Shown: piece by piece, positions 28,391 to 40,909 of the stretch | Position numbering within the stretch: the stretch's first letter is position 1 | Layout: every line of letters starts with the position of its first letter | Assembly: GCA_030267565.1 (NCBI GenBank) | Contig: BRXU01000004.1 | Location: 1,293,501-1,357,500, forward strand | Length of the DNA: 64,000 nucleotides | Direction: 5' to 3' | DNA from: Pleodorina starrii | Lineage: Eukaryota > Chlorophyta > Chlorophyceae > Chlamydomonadales > Volvocaceae | Program-made: the position numbers and the translations under genes | Notes under the pieces: generated by a model | The model's input: only the letters and a program-made list of their open reading frames with translations | The model's database searches: none | Told to the model about the DNA's origin: nothing

Positions 28391-31300
28391 GTCGACAACT
28401 CGGTCGTCCGCGCCCAAGGCTGCGATGCGATAACTTAGCACAAGCCAAGAACTGAAGTAAATATCATCTTATCCTGCATCTTAAGTAAAAACGTAAAGGC
28501 TATGATTGTTCTTTTCGGGCGATTTGGCCCGTAAACGATCGACTGTCGCCGCCTCTATTCGGGTTCTACGGATGGCCAGCACGCAGGATGACGCTCTTAC
28601 TTCGCGGGCCTGCTCCTAAACCAAGCGGTCGAACGCATTTTTCGGGGGCGTTGTGACGAGGCCATCCAACGCTCGCTGCCTTGTCGTGCCTTGCTTTCTC
28701 CCGACACGATGTCGACGCCGGCTTGAATAATGTTTCGAGCGACAATAAGTTGCATTCCTGATGCGCGTGCGCTTGCTGGTATGCCACGACAGACGGATCC
28801 TTGAGCTTCATTCTGATGAGATGGTTTTTGTTGGCCACCCACGAACCAAAGGAGCGCCCGCCAGCAGAGGCTGATTCGGCCCGGTCGGGCCCGCCTCCGC
28901 CATCCGCGCTCCCTCTTGTAGACCCCAGCCACCTCCTGCTTATTCAATCTCCCGAGCAGGAACCAGCAGGAACTGCGTGCGCACACACACCACCCAGACT
29001 TCATCCGCTTCTGCTGCCGGCCGCCCTCGCGCGCGCGGAGTGACCCAGCAGACCCATGGGTCAATCCTTGAGCTATGCTAGTCGGCCCTAACCTAGTTTT
29101 GGCGCCACGTCGCGTCATGACAGCGCGGGATGACGCAGCCCCGCATTTTGGCCGCTTTATTTTGCTTAACGTCTTATTTTTCTTTGTCGTGTCATGCCCT
29201 GAAACTGCCGTTGCATGTGGGCGCGGGACGAGAGGCTTCATAGCCACCCGGGTGTTGGATGGTGCATTCCTGTCTAGCTATGTCTACCGCAATGTCGAGC
29301 CCATCCCACCTGCCGAAACCACCTTTGGGCTGTGCCGTCTCTCGTGCGTCATTCGGCCTTTGGCGCTTTGGTATACCCATCATTGCACCGCATGGCTCCG
29401 CGCACCCGGCAGCGTGCGGCCCGAGCAGACCTACGCACCGCAGCGGCACGCGGACACGACCACCTGCTGCCGCAGGGCGGCTCGAGCACAGACTTAAAAG
29501 CAGCGACGCGCCGTCACACTCATGTGTATGTATGGGTAATTGCCCTCCACTGAGTCCCTTCCGCTCGACTGGCGAGCTGCGTGCCGACCGCCATCCAAGG
29601 CGGTTTTCTTCGCCCCATCCACAAACACAATTGCTGCACTGCCACACGTACGTGTGCTGCTTTCCTCCGGGCAGGCTGCGTGCATCGGGCCCCGGGCGTT
29701 ACGGTTCCCTACCCACCTTTTTGTATTTTTCTCGGCGTCCGCTCACTCGTCGTGCAGGAACGAGCACCATCTGGGCCGGCTGCGCGCGTGTTCGATCCAA
29801 ATCCAGCGCCGACTCTCCTTTCCGAACCGAACCGCCAAGATGGACCTCCTGCCCCCTGCTCCTACCTGGGGCCCCAAAGCGACGACGACCGGGGCGGACT
29901 TCACCGGGTTCAGGGCCGCGCCATCTGGCGCATTGGGCCCCGCCCCGTCCCTTCACTGCGGTATCTGTTCTCTTACCTCCCGCCCACTCCCCTCAGCAGG
30001 TGCCACTGCTGGCAGCATGTGGGATGTGGGTGTGGGAAGCAGGCGACAGGGGGTGACCCACGGGAACTGGAGTGGTTCGGCCGCCGCATGCATCGGACGA
30101 GGCCCACGGAATCCCAAAATCCCAACCCACGGAATGATGACAAACCGCCGCCGTGACCCTGCAGCATGTGTACGGAAGAAACCCAAATCGTGCACTGCTC
30201 CGGAAACCCCCGTGGTCGTGCGCACGCCGGGTGTATGACTGTATGTACGAACCACGACCCGTGGGTCCTTTGATTACAAGTAAGGTCCGTGGTTCATTCC
30301 AAGATATGTCGAGACAGGCATCATGAACACGCAGTACGTATCAAGCAGCATCTGGGGGTGGAAAACGCGTTGAAGAGCAACGCATGCCGGGAAAAAGTAC
30401 AAGTGCGCAGAAGTTCATGTCGACCCCGGCCGACCGCCCCGCGCCCCCTATCCCCATGGCGACGGGACCAAGTCGCGGCCACAACCGAAATACAGTATGG
30501 GCGTATGGCCCACACAGCTCCGGTACGGCATAAAAAAACCCTCCTGCCGCCACCCGCCAGCAGTACGCCCCAACAGAACTCCACAAAATGGACTGGCAGT
30601 CAAGCGGCGGCCGGGCTTGAGCCCCCTTTTCGTCCCAGCCCCAGCAACCCAACGTTGCTGCGCATCCAGGCTGGCGATTTGGACGAACGCGAGGGCAGAG
30701 GAGGAGTGTTGAGGGCAGAGAAGGAACCTCACCCACCCCTTCACAGCGACCACAGATTGCCTTGCAGCGCAGCAGCCTTGGGGCCGTTGCGACAGCGCAC
30801 GCGACGACACCGCCACCCCCCACCCCCCACCCCCACCCCCATCCCCGCCGCCCTACAACCGAGACGCCTACCGCTCGTTGCGCACCCACGCATCGCCCGC
30901 GCTGCAGATACCGAAGGTAGGGTTGGGTCGACAGGTGAGCTCTGCCCCACCCCTTCGATTCGCACCCGGGGGCCTACGGGGCGCGCGCCCTCCCCGGGCA
31001 TACACCGTATCTTACGACCGTATCGTACGACCGTATCTTATGACAAACGGACGTACACACACACATTTACGGTACGCTTGCACACACACGCGCACGAGCG
31101 CGGAGACAGCCTGCGCGGCTCCAGGTTCGATTCGGTCAGCCGCCGCACCGCGGACTTATTTACGGTATGTATACAGCATCAGATGACGAGATCCTACTCG
31201 CCGAAATTTGCCGATGACAAGAGTATATCATTTACGGTGTAGTTCCAAAACCGTATCGACTCGAAAAAGCTCTACGGACGCTTGGCGGGTCGCAGCGCAC

Positions 31301-31861
31301 ATGTATGCGCCGTGTTGAGCCCTCGGCGGCGGCGGCCCACACATTCACAGCTGAGCCGATTCACAAACTCGCCGACCGACCGCGTCGCCGCATCCCCAGG
31401 CGCGCGCGCGTCCCCGCCCCGCCCCCCCTCCCAAGGTACCAGTCCTCCACGGCACCAGCCCCTCCGCGGCACCGCCTGCTCCACCCCCGGGGGATGACAG
31501 CCACGATCATGCAGCCGCGAACACGCGCGCGGCCGACTCTCCTATCCCCCCCTCTCTCCCACACACATACGCGCGATCCACTGCCGTGCACCACTCCAAC
31601 CCACCCCACGCCCAACCCACCCCAACCCACACACGGGCCAACACATGGCGCTCCGCGCAAACAGGGCACACACCCACACCCACAGGCCCCACCTCCCCGG
31701 ACAGGAGCTTCGAGATCGGCGGCAGCGGCGGCGGCGGCTCCTCCCTGGCTTGGTGCGGGGAGTCCGTGTTGTGGTGGTTTCATCCCGTAGGCTCCCAGAC
31801 CCTCATCCCGTAGGCCCCGCGGCGCCCGCCGCCGCTCCTGCCCTGCCCTGCCCTGCCTGCT
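28391..31861. other. Intergenic region between the GNAT and calcyphosin-like genes
   Basis: 3.5 kb holding the upstream region of the GNAT gene and the 3' flank of the calcyphosin-like gene. Open frames at 28597-29247 (minus) and 29259-30056 (plus) have no recognisable domain. A 13-bp unit (ACCGTATCTTACG type) is repeated three times at about 31003-31041. Poly-C/(CCCCCA) runs lie near 30814-30845. I recognise no further gene. Confidence 0.4.
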
Positions 31862-34402
31862 TTACCCGAAGATGATGCTGCTGCGATTGTGGTCGGGATT
31901 GCGGCGGCCGGCAGCGGAGCGGGGGGTGGAGGAGGGCGCGTCCGAGGAGGTGGAGGGCGCGGGCGAGCCGGGGGTAGCTGCTCCGCCGGTGCTGCCGCTG
32001 TTGCTGGTGCCGGTCATGTCGCCGTACAGAGCCACGCTCTTGATGTCCTGTGTGGGGGGAAGGCGGGCAGGTGGGAAGGCGGAGGAGGAGGCAGGGCGGG
32101 CGGGGCGGGGGGTTTTCCACGTATTGGCAGGGCGGGGCCGGGCGGGGGAACAGTGCAAAATGCGTCATGGGGTCTGCCCCGGGGGGGGAGGGGGGAGTCA
32201 GGGAGTGACATGCTCCGCGGGGAGGGGGGAGGAGGGTTGGTCACGCTGTCCTCACCTTGATGCCCTGCTCCGCCAACTTGGTCTTCACCGCGGCCAGGTC
32301 CTTGACGTCCACATCGAAGTCGTCCGTCAGCTCAATGACTTTCTGAAGACGGGGTCCATGGCGAGATGGATGGATGGGGGTTGAGGAGGGTTATCCACGT
32401 ATAGGCCGGAGCCCGGGGAGGGGGGACCGCAAGGGAACAGAACCCAGACTATACCATCCGAAGCACTGGGCCGCCCCAGGCCGCCAAGACCCACCCTTCC
32501 TTCATCCGTGCGCCCCCCCTCCCTCCCTCCGTCCCTCCCTTTCTCGCCCAGTCAACCTGCCTCTGCCAGTCGACCATCCTCCACGCGTCCACGGACTGTT
32601 CGTTCCACCCGCAACCCGCAACCCGCCAAAGCCCCCAGAGCTCGCAAAGGCCCCGCTCTCCCCCGAATTCCCCGCAGCACCCGCCCCCGCCCCCGCCCCC
32701 TGCACCCGCCCCCTGCACCCGCCCCCGCACCTGCGCGTCATCCTCAAACACCACCAGCACCCTCTTGCATGTGGTGTTGGCGCACCAGCCCTCCCCGCCG
32801 CTCACGTGCCACACGTTGCGCATCAGCAGTTCAAAGTAGTCGTCGCCGGAGGGGCCCTCGTCCACATTGGCGCTTATCATGCTGCGGGAACAGGAGGGAG
32901 GGAGGGGGGAGGGAGGGAAGGGGGAGAGCGGGAGGGTGAAGAGGGAGGGAGGGAGGGTGGGAGGGAAGCGAGGGAGGGATACAGAGGGAGGGGGAGGAGG
33001 AGCGATTTGGAGCACGACCCAGACCAGGTTTTCCGGCCCCCCGGATCCCGACTCCTCCGATTCCCAATGCGTTTGGAGAATGTGGGTATGCGGCTGGCGG
33101 ACAGGACTCAGCCTCCTGGCCTTTCGGTGTCGGGTGTTGCGCCCCTTGGGCGCCTTGGGCCCGGGTCCCATTCGCCCATGCGCTCTCGCAGGCAGGTCAA
33201 ACGCCCAAGCCGCGTTGCCATACCGTACACATACGCGCGCGCACCCAGCCTCGCACCGGCTCCCAACGCCCGAGCCGCGCACGCCTCCCCAACTCCCGTC
33301 CACTCTCCTCGCACGTGCCCCAGTCAACCACCCTCCCCCCAGCGCCCCCCCTCCCCTCTGCTCCCTTGCTCCGCCCCCCTTTCCGACACACATACACAAC
33401 ACTCTCCCACTCACGCATAGTAGTTTTTGAACTCGTCAAACTCCAACAGTCCGTCTCCCTGAGTGCCGCCTCCCGAGCCCTCAAACACGCCCAGGAACTC
33501 CAAAAGCACCTGCAGGAAGCAGCCCAGCCAGTCAGCCGTCCGTCAGGAAGCGAGCAAGCAAGCAAGTCAGCAAGCAAGCGAGCAAGCAAGCAAATCAGTG
33601 GGTCGGGGCAGCCAGTCAGTCAGCAGGTGACTGTCAGGCAGTGGGTCGGGGCCGGGGGCAGCCAGGCCGGCAGGGCCGGGGCCATCAGGCAGCCAGGAAG
33701 GAAGGAGGGTTATGGAAGGAAGGTTATGAGCCGGACATGCAGTTTCGAATTGGGCAAAGAGGAGCAAGTTGACCAGCCAGATAGCCAGCCGAGTAAGCCA
33801 GAAGGGCCAGGCAGGCAGGCAGGTAGGCAGGTAGGCAGGTTGCACCTCAGTTCGCCCCTCCTGCCACTCTACCCCTCCTCGTCCGCAAACGCTGCTTGGG
33901 GTGGGGCGAGGTGGTGTGGCCCCACCAAGTAAGGCCCCAAGCCCTGCCCTCCCCTCCCCTCCCTCCCCTTCCCATTGGTCGCACAGAGCCCCCACACAAG
34001 ACCCACTCCCCGTTCCGCGCCACCCCCCATCCCTCCTCAAACCCACATCCCTCCTCAAACCCACATCCCTCCTCAAACCCACATCCCTCCTCAAACCCAC
34101 ATCCCTCCTCAAACCCACATCCCTCCTCAAACCCACATCCCTCCTCAAACCCACATCCCTCCTCAAACCCACATCCCTCCCAAACCCACATCCCTCATCA
34201 ACCCTCCCCGGTGCCCACCATGCGCTGCGACTTGGTGCCCGCGATGACGTCCGGGTGGCGCGATGCGTCGTACCGCCGCTCCAGATCCGCCAGGGTCACC
34301 TTGCCGTCCCCGTTGATGTCCAGAACCTGGCAGTACGAGGCAGTACGAAACCACGAAGCGCGACGTTTGAATAGGCCGCAACAACACAGACAGATCAAAC
34401 AA

Positions 34403-34441
<39 letters not shown>

Positions 34442-36976
34442 TGCGGCTTCAGTCGAATTGAGAGCATTTCCCACGGTTGAGCCCACACACCATCATGCTC
34501 GTGGCATGGGCAGTTGGGCACGGGCTCGCGGCGGCGGTTCCGAGCAGCGCAGACCTTGGTCGGTGGGAGAGCTCCGAGCTTGCGGCCCCAACGGACCCAA
34601 TGGAGCTCAATAGCAGCGCAGCACAGTCCTGCTGCCGACCGAAACCCGCCCCCGCTCTTGTCTCTTCCCTCCCACCCGTCCCCCGCTTTCCGCGCCCCGA
34701 CACATCGCCCACGAAGCCCCGCCCTGCCTCGCCTCGCCTTGCCTCGCCTCGCCTCGCCCGCTCCTTTCACCGCACCCCACCCCCAAGCCAGGGGCAGCGC
34801 ACAGCACGCAAAACATTCCACGGTGCACCACACATAGCGAACACACCGCACACACCGCGTGCAGCGCACGCATCGCACGCATCGCACACACCGCGTGCAC
34901 CGCACGCATCGCACACACACGCCCCACCTTGAAGCAGCGCTTGACCATGGCCAGTCGCCTCTCGTTGAGCTCCCCTCGCAGGCCCAGCAGCAGTTCGTCA
35001 AAGGTGACGAGACCGCTGGCGTCCCGGTCAAAGTGGCGGAACAGGCGGGTCATGTCCGTCTCCGACAGGCCGAGCTTGATCTCCAGGAGGGCCTTCTTGA
35101 ACTCGTCGTACGCTGTACAATGGTACGGCAGGCGGAGGCGCGGCGCGCGCGAGGTGGGGTGAGAGGAGGAGGTTGGGAACAACGCCGCCGATGACGGCGA
35201 ACACGCTGAAGACGGCGACGACGACGACAACGAGTAGCTTTACCGTATGCGCGCGTGCGTGAGCGGGAGACGCGCAGGCGGTGTGCGGGTGCGCGGTTTG
35301 GGGTGCTGCTGCTGCTGCTGCTGCTGCTGCTTCAAGGTTGGGAAAAGTAAGTAAGAGGCGCCATCGGGTATGTGGTGTGGCGGGGCGCTAAGCAGGCCGG
35401 TGTCAGCTGTCCCAACAGCACCGAAGCCGAAGAGGTAAGGTAACAGGTGTGTCTGGTAGGTATGTATTACAGGTACTGGGTCGCCGCCCTCCCTCCGCTG
35501 CGGGATTTTCTTTATTGCCCACCCACCCGTCTTCAAACCCACACAAAACGGAAACCAACGAAGCCCAAGGAGGTCACCAGAGATGTCCGGTCTAGCGAAT
35601 GTTGGCCAGCCAGCGTATGTGTGAGGAAGGAAGCCGGAAAGAGGAACAGACGAAGAGTAGGCTGGAGGTGATGTAGGTGATGTAGATGGTGTAGGTAGTG
35701 TAGGCTAAATACAAGCGGAAAGCGACGGCGCCAAGGCGCTACCCACCCACCCACCCACCCAGCTTCCGATGACCCCACGCACGATCCACGCACCAAGCGG
35801 CCGGCTTCTCATGTTAAAACGGTCTCCAAGCCCCCACCCACCCACCCACCCACCCACCCACACAGCTTCCGATGCCCCCACGCACGATCCACGCACCCAC
35901 CCATCCACGCACCCACCCACCCACCCACCCACCCAGCTTCCGGTCGCCGTTATCGTCCATGGAGCGGAACTTCTTGCCGATGGTGATGATGCCGTGGGTG
36001 CCGCGCAGCTTCAGGGCAGCCTGGCAGCGGTGAATGGCGAACGGGCGACGGTAAGGCGGGTGAGGATAGGCGGGGGGGGACGTTCGTTGCTGGGACAAGG
36101 CGGTAAGGTGGGTGAGGAGTGCCGAGGGGGAAGCTGCCGGTACACAACCCAGATCAGCGGCATGGAAACCCAGATCGGCGGCATGGATTGGCGGCGTCTG
36201 GAGCTCTGGATGCGGACCTCGCTGGCCTGGAAGGGCTTTACAGCGGTGTTAGTACGGTACCTTGAGCGCGGCCAGCGCGGGGTCGACGTCCGTCGGCGCG
36301 GCATCCGTGGGGGCTTCTGCGTTGTTTGCGATGTGGGTTGCACCGTAAAGGAGGGGAGGGTGAGGGGCCGGGGGTGGAATAAGCGGCCATGACCAGCGGC
36401 CAACGGCCGTTGTAAGTGGCCTCGCCTCCCATCTTGGTAAAATTTCAGCGGGAGCGTCCCCTATTCGATACTCCTGCTTCATCACGCTGAGAGAGTTGCG
36501 AAAACCGGCTCGAGTGGTGTTGTTGATGTTCGCATCGACGTACGTACCTGGCTTGGCTTGCTGTGCCGAAGCAACTTGCAATTTCTGCGAAATTTAAACA
36601 GTAATATGTTAGCGACATAAATAACCGACGAAGCGCAATGATCGCACAAACGAACCTTCAGCAACATCGTTATCGCCTCCCGCACATCTGGCGCGTCGGT
36701 AGCCGCTGCAACTGCCCCGATAGCCTGAAGCTTAAGCATCTCCAGCGAAGGGCCGTCGTCTTCCGGCGCGGCAGGCTCAACTTCCGTGACCTCCGCAACC
36801 CCAGCGACAGCAGGCTGGACGGCAGCAGGCTGCACAGGCTCTGGTTCTGGAATCGGAGCCGGGACAGCCTTGCTGGGGCTCATCGGCAGCTCGCCACCAC
36901 CGAAGCTGATGCTCGAGTGACCACCGGGAGGCGCCTGAACGCGCGTCGCATTTCGTGTTGGATTCAAAGACGACAT
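31862..36976 (-). CDS. Calcyphosin-like EF-hand protein (10-exon model)
   Basis: Minus-strand exons: 36976-36656, 36584-36548, 36316-36261, 36020-35933, 35112-34928, 34326-34219, 33509-33415, 32881-32731, 32342-32256, 32047-31862. All phases agree and give 437 aa. EF-hand loops are DDNGDRKLAYDE (160-171), DRDASGLVTFDE (196-207) and DINGDGKVTLAD (232-243), with a degenerate fourth loop (around GDGLLEFDEF) carrying a Gly-rich insertion. The flanking sequences LRGTHGIITIGKKFR and FKNYYAMIS follow the calcyphosine (CAPS/CAPSL) pattern. Vertebrate calcyphosins are about 200 aa, so this one has an extra 130-residue Pro/Ala-rich N-terminus and a 120-residue C-terminus ending NRSSIIFG. Calcyphosin-like proteins are calcium sensors often linked to cilia; a flagellar role is inference. 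The donor after exon 4 lies in a (GGGT)n microsatellite. Confidence 0.85.
34022..34203. repeat. 18-bp intronic minisatellite
   Basis: About nine copies of an 18-bp unit (CCCTCCTCAAACCCACAT) in the intron between exons 6 and 7 of the calcyphosin-like gene, ending 15 bp from the exon 6 donor. Confidence 0.95.
34395..34441. repeat. (CAGA)n microsatellite
   Basis: Tetranucleotide repeat in the intron between exons 5 and 6 of the calcyphosin-like gene. Confidence 0.95.
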
Positions 36977-38221
36977 CTTCAAATTCAGATCAAAATGTCT
37001 GAGATAACAGCCGTTGGATGTCTGCGACTGTGATCACTTTCGGACGTAGTCGGCTGCCACGCTGCCGTACTCGATCGACAGAGTGGACTTGAAGTGTCGC
37101 ATGCTAGGAGTGGGGATGCAACATTCCATGATGCTCATCGTAACAAAATATCAGGTGCAAGAATTATATAATAATAAACCTGATTGCACTATCCTGGGCT
37201 ACAGTCCTACAGACTCAGAACTCCCGCGTGGTCCCATCATACGGAACCCAGGTTTCGGGGCCCGACTTTCTTGGTGCCAACTTCTACTCTGCTATGGCTA
37301 ACCCTGTGGCTCGAAGCATTTCGCAAACATGCTCAACGTGGTGGGGGCACGGAACACATCCATGGTATGCTTGTGTCGCTAGCTGCCGCAGAGGCCGCTG
37401 CAGCTCCATTGGGCCAACTCGTGCTGCAATTCCGGAACAAATTGGCCAGAAACCCATGCGCTACCGAGCTTTCATCGCGGACCTGGGACCTGGGACCTGG
37501 CCGAGGGGGCCAATACGGCCTGTTGAGCAGGCATGGTTGTTCTGACAGAGGGCTTCAGACCCTCAGCAGGATAGGGCCAGCGGGCCAGCAGGCCGTGCGC
37601 TGCAGGGGAGACGACCAGGGCAGAGGAAAGCGCAATCAGACCGAGTCACCCACAGCACCTGCCGCTCAAACAGGGCTCGTGGGGAAGGCTCGTGGGGAAG
37701 GCTCAGCAACCTCCGCAGCCACGTGAGCATGAGCCATGCGGCTCCCCGAAAAGCGATGGGCGCATGGGCCCCGGCCAACCACAGGCCAGGTCATCGACTC
37801 CTTGCCTGGAAGCCCCGTCGAGTTGGTGGGCCCCGCGTGATTTCCCACCGCCTCTACCGCTGTTGAGGCCTATAGATACCTTCAACTGGAATACTGGAAT
37901 ACCGGGATTGGAAGCGCCCCCCCCCCCGGTTGCGGAAGGCAAGCGGCTAGGCTGGCTTGCACGTACCCAAGCCGCCCCGTCTGCCTCAGAGCCTGCACCA
38001 GCTGCTGGGTGATTCATGCGCCCGGCACGTCGTCTTGACAAACGAACCAACCGAAGCCGCGGCCGCACTGGAGCAGAACCTGAAGCACTGGAGCAGAATT
38101 CTGTGTATTTGCCGAGAGCGTTTTCGGCTGTTCGTTGGTGGTACGGCCGGGCCGTACCAGTGAGAGCGAAGTGCAAGTCGCGCTGAGCGCGACGGAAAGA
38201 GTAATTTCGCGAGTTCATAAA

Positions 38222-38254
38222 GTCAGTACTGACGAAAATATAGTCAGTACTGAC
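38222..38254. repeat. Two copies of the palindrome GTCAGTACTGAC, 21 bp apart
   Basis: Perfect 12-bp palindromes at 38222-38233 and 38243-38254. The start-to-start spacing of 21 bp equals two helical turns, which would suit a pair of dimeric DNA-binding proteins. Function is unknown. Confidence 0.7.
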
Positions 38255-39759
38255 AGGTTTCCGCTGCGTCGTCTGCCCATTACACCGCCCCGCGGCAGAT
38301 AGCGCAGTCGGTTACCAGGCTCGCCTCCTCCTACGGAAGCAAGCATACTCTTCTGCTCGCAGGTACCCGAGTCCATCCCCGTCTTTAAGCGGTAAGGCAA
38401 CTACTCATGAAAACTGAAGTTTGATTACCGATACGTAAGCCAGAAACTGAGGCGGCGCAAGCTTGGTCCTGGGGTATGCTCAGCTGAGCTGCAAATGGTT
38501 ACGGGGCCCAGCACCCGCACCCGCACAAACAGCAGCGTCGTTGGCGTTGCCCAACAGCACAACTGGGCGTTCGGCTTTGCATTCGGCTCCCATTGCAACT
38601 GCTTTACAGTGGGCCCCAGAGGCCGCATGCAGTGCCGGTGCAGGCTGCACCGGACCGCTGTGTCGCATCCCGGGAGCACGCAGCCGCAGAGGGCCCAACC
38701 CACGTTCCTAGAGGAGCAAGCACCCACAGCATGGTGCATGGCGGTAAGAACCTCTCGGGGGGGGGAATACGGTAGAGCTTAACGGCATCGGCACCGGCAC
38801 GATGCCCAGCGGGCACACGGGGCCGCGTTTAGGTACAGTACCTGACAGTACCGGTATATTCGCCACGGCGGGCACATGTAGACATGTTCAACGCGGGACT
38901 CGCCAACCCGGCCAACTTGATGGATAAGTTCGTCCCCCCAGAAACCCCGGGGGTTTTGCAACTGCAGTACGGTACCGGTAATTCGACAGACACCTTCAGC
39001 AGTGCGGATGGGCCCCAACGGCTAGGGTCCTGAACAAATCTCGTTCGTTGCAGTGCCGGTTTGACGACGACGACGAGGTGCGGTACCGTAACACAACAGT
39101 CTATGAGAGGTGTACCGGTAGCACACGGGGCACACGAAGCGCAACAACCAGCGAACCAGGCAGGCGCGCCACCCCAACAATGTCCACGCAGACACAAACA
39201 CAAACGCCAACCGAAAAAAACAACAGGGTCAGGCTGAAGGGGAGTCGTGTACAGGTGGGCGCGAAACAGCCAACAGCGGCCCCCATATGGGCTTAGCGCT
39301 CAAGGAAGCGCGAAGCAGGACCATGGCGCACCCCCCACAGGTTACGCGTCCGTCTGAAAACACGCAGGACCTCCTCCCCAGGTCCTGCGCGGGCGCATTT
39401 CGGTGCGGCAGCGACAGTCGGCGCACGACGCCACGGTCCCGTACAGGGTACCGCCTCGCGCGCAGCAGAGCCCGCCGGGGAACCCCTTGTCAGCCATCGT
39501 GCGCTTTTGGACTGTAGTGCGCTTTCGCGCCGCGCCCCCACCCGCCAATCGCGTCCCAGCAGGCCATCAGCCAAGATTCTGCGTGCTGCTGCTCCCCCCC
39601 GTCGCCCCTGTGCGAGCACCTTCCTCCGAACGACTCTCGAAGTGACAAACGCAGCACGGCAGTCGCACACCTTGGTCTGTTTCGCCATCCAGTAACGCCT
39701 TGTCCCAGCAAGGTACCAACCAGGACACAATAAAGCCACACGCGTGATAAGCACAGCCC

Positions 39760-39885
39760 GACAGACCAGGGGCAAGTGACAGACCAGGGGCAAGTGACAG
39801 ACGAGGGTCAATTGACAAACGAGGGTGAAGTGACAGACGAGGGTCAAGTGACAGACGAGGGTGAGGTGACAGACGAGGGTGAAGT
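39760..39885. repeat. 18-bp minisatellite, seven units
   Basis: Seven units of an 18-bp motif (GACAGACGAGGGTSAAGT) with a few substitutions. On the plus strand it could read VTDEGQ hexapeptides, but no gene context supports translation. Confidence 0.9.
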
Positions 39886-40909
39886 GGCAATGAGTCCAAA
39901 AGTGACGCAGCGCGCTTGTCAAATCGTGGTGGTCGGTTACCGGGAGGGTCTTGGCAATGCTGGCTGCTGCTGTCAGTCAGTTAGCGGCAGCGGGGTCGTG
40001 CCGCGGCCTGGGTCGCCGCGGTGTGACCCAGGCCTTGCCTTGCCGTGCCTTCCCTTGCCAGGACGCCGCCCCCGCGGCGCCGCCCCAACGCGCACGCCGG
40101 CGGGGGCCGGCCTTTATTTCACCTTCGTCCACAAAAGGCGCAGTCGCGCAGTCCGCAGCGCAACAGTTTCAGTACCCCACCGCAGCCTATCCCATCCATA
40201 TCTCTTATCCTATGCTTTGCTGTATTCTGTATTGGAGCTTTCGTGTATCGCACCGTATCAGCCGGTCGTCCACAATGCAACACGCGCACTTTTACCCAAA
40301 CACCACTCCACATCACTCCACTGCCGTGCACGGCCGGCTGGCCCGCCATCGGCGCCATTGCAGCCGCGCCATCACAGCCGGGCCCCTCAGGGCCTTAAAC
40401 TCAAGCCCCAGGGGCCAAAGCCGCCCGCCCAAGCCCCAAGCCGCATGCGCTTCCAGATAGACGCGCTTGCGGAGGGACCAAATGTCCAAACCTTCCCCCA
40501 CGCCGCACGGTGATAAACGGTGTTCAGAAGGCGGGGGCACCCTGGAGCCGCGACCACTGGTCAATTGGCAATCAGCCGCCTGCGGCGCAGCGTCCGAGCG
40601 GGTCGGTCGTCTCGCATCAGCGATTCCGCATGCGGCCCCGCATCCCACCACCCTCCTGCGCGACAGTGCTGCACACAAATAACACAGACTCGCACACGTG
40701 TAAACAAACAAAGACCGCGGACACAAACAAAGACCGACCGCGGCAAACCAACAGTGCATACCACGCGTGACACAAGGCGCCGGCGCGCAGGAGGCGCGTT
40801 GCGCCAAGCTCTGCCACCCTCTATCCCCGCCCCGCCACCCAAGTTGACGCGGCGTAAGTCAAGTCTACGTCCGTCCGTTAGTGCGCGTAGCAAAACCCCG
40901 GCCCAAACG

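Larger units (their letters stand above)
36977..40909. other. Intergenic region
   Basis: Nearly 4 kb between the start of the calcyphosin-like gene and the end of the 904-aa gene. It contains paired palindromes (38222-38254), a tRNA-like A-box near 38300 without a proper cloverleaf, and an 18-bp minisatellite (39760-39885). No gene could be supported. Confidence 0.4.

Noticed and set aside
29259..30056. 265-aa plus-strand open frame
   Set aside because: No domain, overlaps other open frames on both strands, and has no splice or start support.
38290..38390. Possible tRNA gene (A-box-like TAGCGCAGTCGG)
   Set aside because: The acceptor and anticodon stems do not pair and the B-box is poor; at best a decayed tRNA-like sequence.
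39776..40513. Plus-strand frame starting in the VTDEGQ repeat
   Set aside because: The repeat alone keeps it open; the remainder shows no domain and competing frames are equally long.
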